A stretch of DNA of 64,000 nucleotides from Euglena gracilis (Eukaryota > Euglenida > Euglenophyceae > Euglenales), in the NCBI GenBank assembly GCA_039621445.1, contig CP154957.1, positions 3,776,504-3,840,503 of the forward strand, given 5' to 3'. The position numbers were made by a program, and so were the translations under genes. The stretch's first letter is position 1. Every line of letters starts with the position of its first letter. Shown one piece after another: positions 48,290-64,000 of the stretch. Under the pieces are notes generated by a model. It ran no database searches and was not told the origin of the DNA. It saw only the letters and a list, made by a program, of their open reading frames with translations.

Positions 48290-49760
48290 CACTTTCGACG
48301 CAAAAAGACAAGATAGCAAAAAGACAAGATAGGACTTTTCGTGCGGAAGCGAGGGGGTCAGTCGTACTCCCTCGAGGCGAACCGACCGGGGGGGAAGGGA
48401 CACCGAGGGCGAACCACAAACGAACACACTTGTGAGGATTTGAGCTTTTCTTTTCCAAGAGTGCCCCATGCTCCCTGCCGGCCATTCTCGACAGAGTTCA
48501 GTAGTTGCTTTTCTTGTAAGGCGGCGCCTGGTTCGTGGATGGTGCTGTTTCGATTGTTCGGTGCGTTGGTTTAGGAGATCCAGTGCAGTGCAGACCCGGT
48601 CCCCTGTCGCGGCGCTCTCCGGGACCGCTTTTTTCTTTCCAAAGGGCCAGGGGTGTTAGTATAATCAACACCTCGGGCTCCGCACTTCATGCCCTTGTGA
48701 GGCCATGCCTGTCTCACAAGGCCTTTGCGCTTCGTCCTCAGGGTCCCTTCCTTGAGGGAGCACTTTCCTCGAGGGAGTACGAAACCCCTCGCGAGGTATT
48801 TTCTCAAAGGCTCCGAGTAGAGGGGTGCAGCATTAGAAAAAGGGTGCTAGCTTCATCCAATGCCCCAAAGGGGAATGGTCCAGAGTCAGGGATCAACTGG
48901 AAATACAGTCAGGCGGGGCGGAAAATTAAAAAAATTCGGCAAGAATGGCCAAAAAATGGCTTGTCACCCCGCTTGGAGCAGGACACCTCGGGCTCCGCAC
49001 TTTCCCCTTGTGAGGCAGTGTTGTTTGGATGGCGCTGGGTTAGGGGGTCCCGCTTAGGGCCTTTTTTCGCCGGAGTTGGCTGATTCTTAATTTGCCCTTC
49101 GACACCCAGAAGAAAGGAGCTACAAATACCTGAGAGTTTGAAGAAGAAGAAGGTCAATCAACCAACTCAAACCATCCAGAACAAGACGCTCGTGCAGAAT
49201 CTTTCATCAGAAATTGTTGAAGTTTTTGGAAGGAACTCACAAGGTCTTTGTGCTTCGCCCTCGGTGTCCCTTCCTCCCTTGTCGGTTTTCCTCGAGGGAG
49301 TACGAGACCCCTGGGGGACCATTCGGGCTCCGCGCTGCGAGATGGTGAGGCCCTGCTTTCCTTGCCGCGTTGGGCTGTTTTTCTTTTTCTGCTGATTTTT
49401 TGGGTGGGGGGGTTGGGCTCACCATCTTCTTGTGCTTCGCCCTCTTGGTCCCTTCCTCCCCCTTCCTCTGTCGTGGGAGTCCGAGGTCCAGCTCAGATGC
49501 TGAAAAAAGCTGTTGGAAGACCCCCCCCGATAGAGGTCCCAGAGATGGAGCTGAGCCGGTTAAAAAAAAGTCGACATTGCAAATTTTCCCCGAAAACTTC
49601 GGGTAAATCAAAGTCGATTTTTGCCACCAAATGTGCCCTGGAGCCTTCCTCCCCGGTTGGTTTTTCCTCGAGGGAGGACGGGGCACCGAGGCAAAGCACA
49701 AGACCTTCGGCGGCAAATTGCGGAGCCGGAGGTGTCCAGCTGATTTTTTCGGGTCCTTTG
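48290..49760. repeat. Cluster of GTCCCTTCC...CTCGAGGGAGTACGA repeats in both orientations
   Basis: Units at about 48335-48425 (inverted), 48670-48830, 48970-49060, 49225-49350, 49435-49510 and 49650-49700 share CTTCGCCCTCGGTGTCCCTTCC and CCTCGAGGGAGTACGA with GGGCTCCGC. Unit length is about 100-150 bp with variable spacing. Confidence 0.65.
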
Positions 49761-49994
49761 GTGTTGTTGTCTGTTGTTGAACCTGTGAAAAACAACGTGC
49801 ATTTTTGCCTCCTCCCAGAAAATGGGAATAGCCCCTTCTTTTTCTTCTTCTTTTTTTGGCGCCTTGTCCACCATTTTTTTTGCCGCCGTTGCCGCTCCAC
49901 GTTCGCATTGGGTTCAAACCCCGCCCGAAACACCCAGCGGATCCCCAGAAACAAAAAGGAAACACGGGGAGATGCACCAAGCCCGGCGGACCAC

Positions 49995-62025
<12,031 letters not shown>

Positions 62026-62310
62026 CTGGCGGATAACGGTCCGCCCATACGGGTATAATAATGATACTAGTTCCATATTGTTTATAATAACACCAGAATA
62101 GTACCGGCCGTGCGCCGCCTCTCCCCGGGATCGATCGCCCGCCCCCCCCCCCCCCCTGAGGCTGAGGTTACCATCTTCCCACCTGGACGTTATCGATCCA
62201 GGAAGCCAAGTTTTGAACCCCCCCCCCCAATAGAAGCCGGGTCCAGATAAAAGTGCACCCCCCTTCCCACTGCCGAAGTTGGCAGTGCACTGCCAGCGCA
62301 CCCCCAATTT

Positions 62311-62999
62311 GATGGATTCCTCAAGGAAATTAACAGTGCTACCATTTGGGGGGGTTACTGCCTAACTTGTCACGCTGGGAAAATTTCACCCAGGGCTGCA
62401 CATGGCTGCACATGCTGGTTGTCCTGGCTAACTTTTCGGTGCCTTTTTTAAATAAAAATTTTATAGATCTTTATCAGGTTTTTGCAAAATAAATGGCACA
62501 CACAACACAATACAACAATGAATGAGTTCTATCTTTCAGAAAATCTCCATAAAATATGAAAAAAATGTCCCCAGAGAACGTACTCGTTGACTTGTCGGGT
62601 GGCAACTTGTGATCCACGCTTCTGCTCGCTCATTGGTTTGTGAGGAAACAACTTTCCGGGGGACATCCTCGTGGTTGGAACCAGGAGGGGGGGTGATCCA
62701 AATGTGGTGCACAATGCAGGAGGGGGGGGGCTTCGGACAAAAAAAAGTCAAAACGCCACACATATGCATTCACAATCAAACCCGACAGATCCACATTCAC
62801 ATCCTTTTATGTCCCCATATTAATTAATAATTTTTTCTTACCCCCCCCTGTCCAAGGCATAGCAATGTTTCAGAGAAGTACCTTTGACGCAATACGCTGT
62901 GTCCATGAACATCAATTATCCTTTTTTATCCGCCCATAATATCAGTTTACATCAAAATCAAAACAGAAAAGCACCCAGCGTCATAGCCTTCTTTTATTT
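62311..62999. other. No gene signal
   Basis: Upstream side of the synthase gene. Mixed T- and G-run sequence. The missing 5' exon(s) of that gene could be here or beyond; none recognised. Confidence 0.4.
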
Positions 63000-63250
63000 C
63001 TTTGACATGCCCCAAAGAGGTTACTTTGCCCACTCGGGCCAAAATGGTTCAAAACCAATAGACTTTGGCCAACCCCCCAAAGCTTTTCAGCGCCTTCGGT
63101 GGCGGTTGGGCTTTCGGCGACTTTTTCTGCCATTCATGGGGGGGGTCTGCAGCCAAAAACTGGTCAGTCATTCCGAAAAAACCACTCAGACACCCCCCTT
63201 AGTTGCGCTAAGGCTTCTCGTCTGTTTATGTTCGCTTCCGGCACACTTTG
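63000..63250. mobile_element. CATTGCTTA-family fragment
   Basis: GGCCAAAATGGTTCAAAACCAATAGACTTTGGCC, AGCGCCTTCGGTGGCGG and GGTCAGTCATTCCGAAAAAACCA follow the internal order of 53440-53640. Ends not seen. Confidence 0.5.
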
Positions 63251-63314
63251 CTGTGTGGTGAGTGGCCAGGAACCCCTAACACCAGTGATCTTGTGTTGGT
63301 CTGCCTGGCCGGGT

Positions 63315-63681
63315 CAGGCATTTGCTTAAGGACCCCCCGGGGGGGGGTACTGGCTAGCCAATCGGCTAGACACTGGAAAAAGTGGACTAGCTAGACCCCC
63401 CCTCCCCCGGGAAAGAATGAGGTTTTTAACAGGTTTTTGGCTGATTTTGTTCCAAAAATTCCCAAAAATGGCCAAAAACGGGCATTTTTGGCCATTTTTG
63501 GGGGTCCCAAAAAAAATTTTCGGCGCTTCGCGCCGGTCACTGGAAAAAAAATTTCCACTAGCTAGCCTGCTAGCAGACCCCCCCGGGGGGGGGTCTGCTA
63601 GAAAACCCACTAGCCAAATTTGGACTAGCTGCAGTCCAGCCCCCCCGGGGGGGGTACTGCAATCCCTTAAGCAAATGCCTG
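63315..63681. mobile_element. TTGCTTAAGG-family (A) element, intact ends
   Basis: Perfect inverted ends CAGGCATTTGCTTAAGG and CCTTAAGCAAATGCCTG, with exact 8-bp duplication GGCCGGGT (63307-63314, 63682-63689). Interior is 16525-16932 in inverted order, with CGGCGCTTCGCGCCGG at 63521-63536. The cleanest copy in the window. Confidence 0.9.
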
Positions 63682-63800
63682 GGCCGGGTGAGCAACTCTG
63701 GTGTGATTCCAGACCCCCCCCCCTGGGGGGAAGCGATAATACATCCCCCCACCCGTTTTTGACACGCCAAAAACACGGGGACCGTACAGTTGACACGGGG

Positions 63801-63815
63801 TGTATGTGTGTGTGT

Positions 63816-63858
<43 letters not shown>
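63801..63858. repeat. TG microsatellite
   Basis: 58 bp of GTGT with two ATG interruptions. Confidence 0.9.
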
Positions 63859-63859
<1 letters not shown>

Positions 63860-64000
63860 CTCGGACACGTTGTACCATGGGCACTGCACCACGAAGAAAA
63901 TGGCATTTTGGACATGGGAAAAAATGCGGTTGACACGGGGGGGGCCTGTGTCATGGACCAGCTGTATTAAAGGACTAGGGGGGAGGTACAAGCCAGACCC

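Overview
This window is nuclear DNA from a eukaryotic protist, most likely an alga. Short GC-rich exons with G/C-ending codons float in long introns made of T-, C- and G-homopolymers, microsatellites and small inverted-repeat transposons. No window-scale reading frame exists; the long frames are translations of CA/TG arrays. No tRNA, rRNA or CRISPR was seen. I infer a euglenid, as a hypothesis only. Some introns are ordinary GT-AG. Others lack GT-AG, lie between direct repeats, and begin CAG and end CTG, as described for the nonconventional introns of euglenid nuclear genes.

Three genes can be read by conserved motifs and matching intron phases. (1) 1620-5444 (+): the STAS-domain end of a SulP/SLC26-type anion (sulfate) transporter. 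(2) 20177-35986 (+): a CorA-family divalent-cation transporter of the Alr1/Mnr2 type, in about 11 exons, from the LHxLTVEDI region to the two C-terminal membrane helices. (3) 49995-62025 (-): an RluA/RluD-type RNA pseudouridine synthase in 8 recognisable exons, including the catalytic HRLD motif. Between genes 1 and 2 are several GC-rich exons of low complexity (5258-17417), which could be tail or head of either. At 38.5-46.8 kb (+) is a set of exons of unknown identity, one with paired SILK-like and RVxF-like motifs typical of protein phosphatase 1 binding proteins.

Most of the remaining sequence is repeats: at least six families of short non-autonomous elements whose ends start CA(G) and which make 8-bp target duplications, as hAT transposons do. 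Several are nested: one element in another at 16.5, 18.9 and 29.5 kb. A 2.57-kb member spans 6751-9318, with decanucleotide arrays just inside both ends.

The most interesting signal is the link between these elements and introns. In gene 1, a 229-bp element with an 8-bp duplication interrupts the reading frame. Removing it plus one copy of the duplication restores the frame exactly, although that intron has no GT donor. In gene 3, two introns are bounded by CAGG...CCTG ends in the same way. The window therefore appears to catch transposon-to-intron conversion at several stages. All splice junctions here are predictions by eye and need cDNA.
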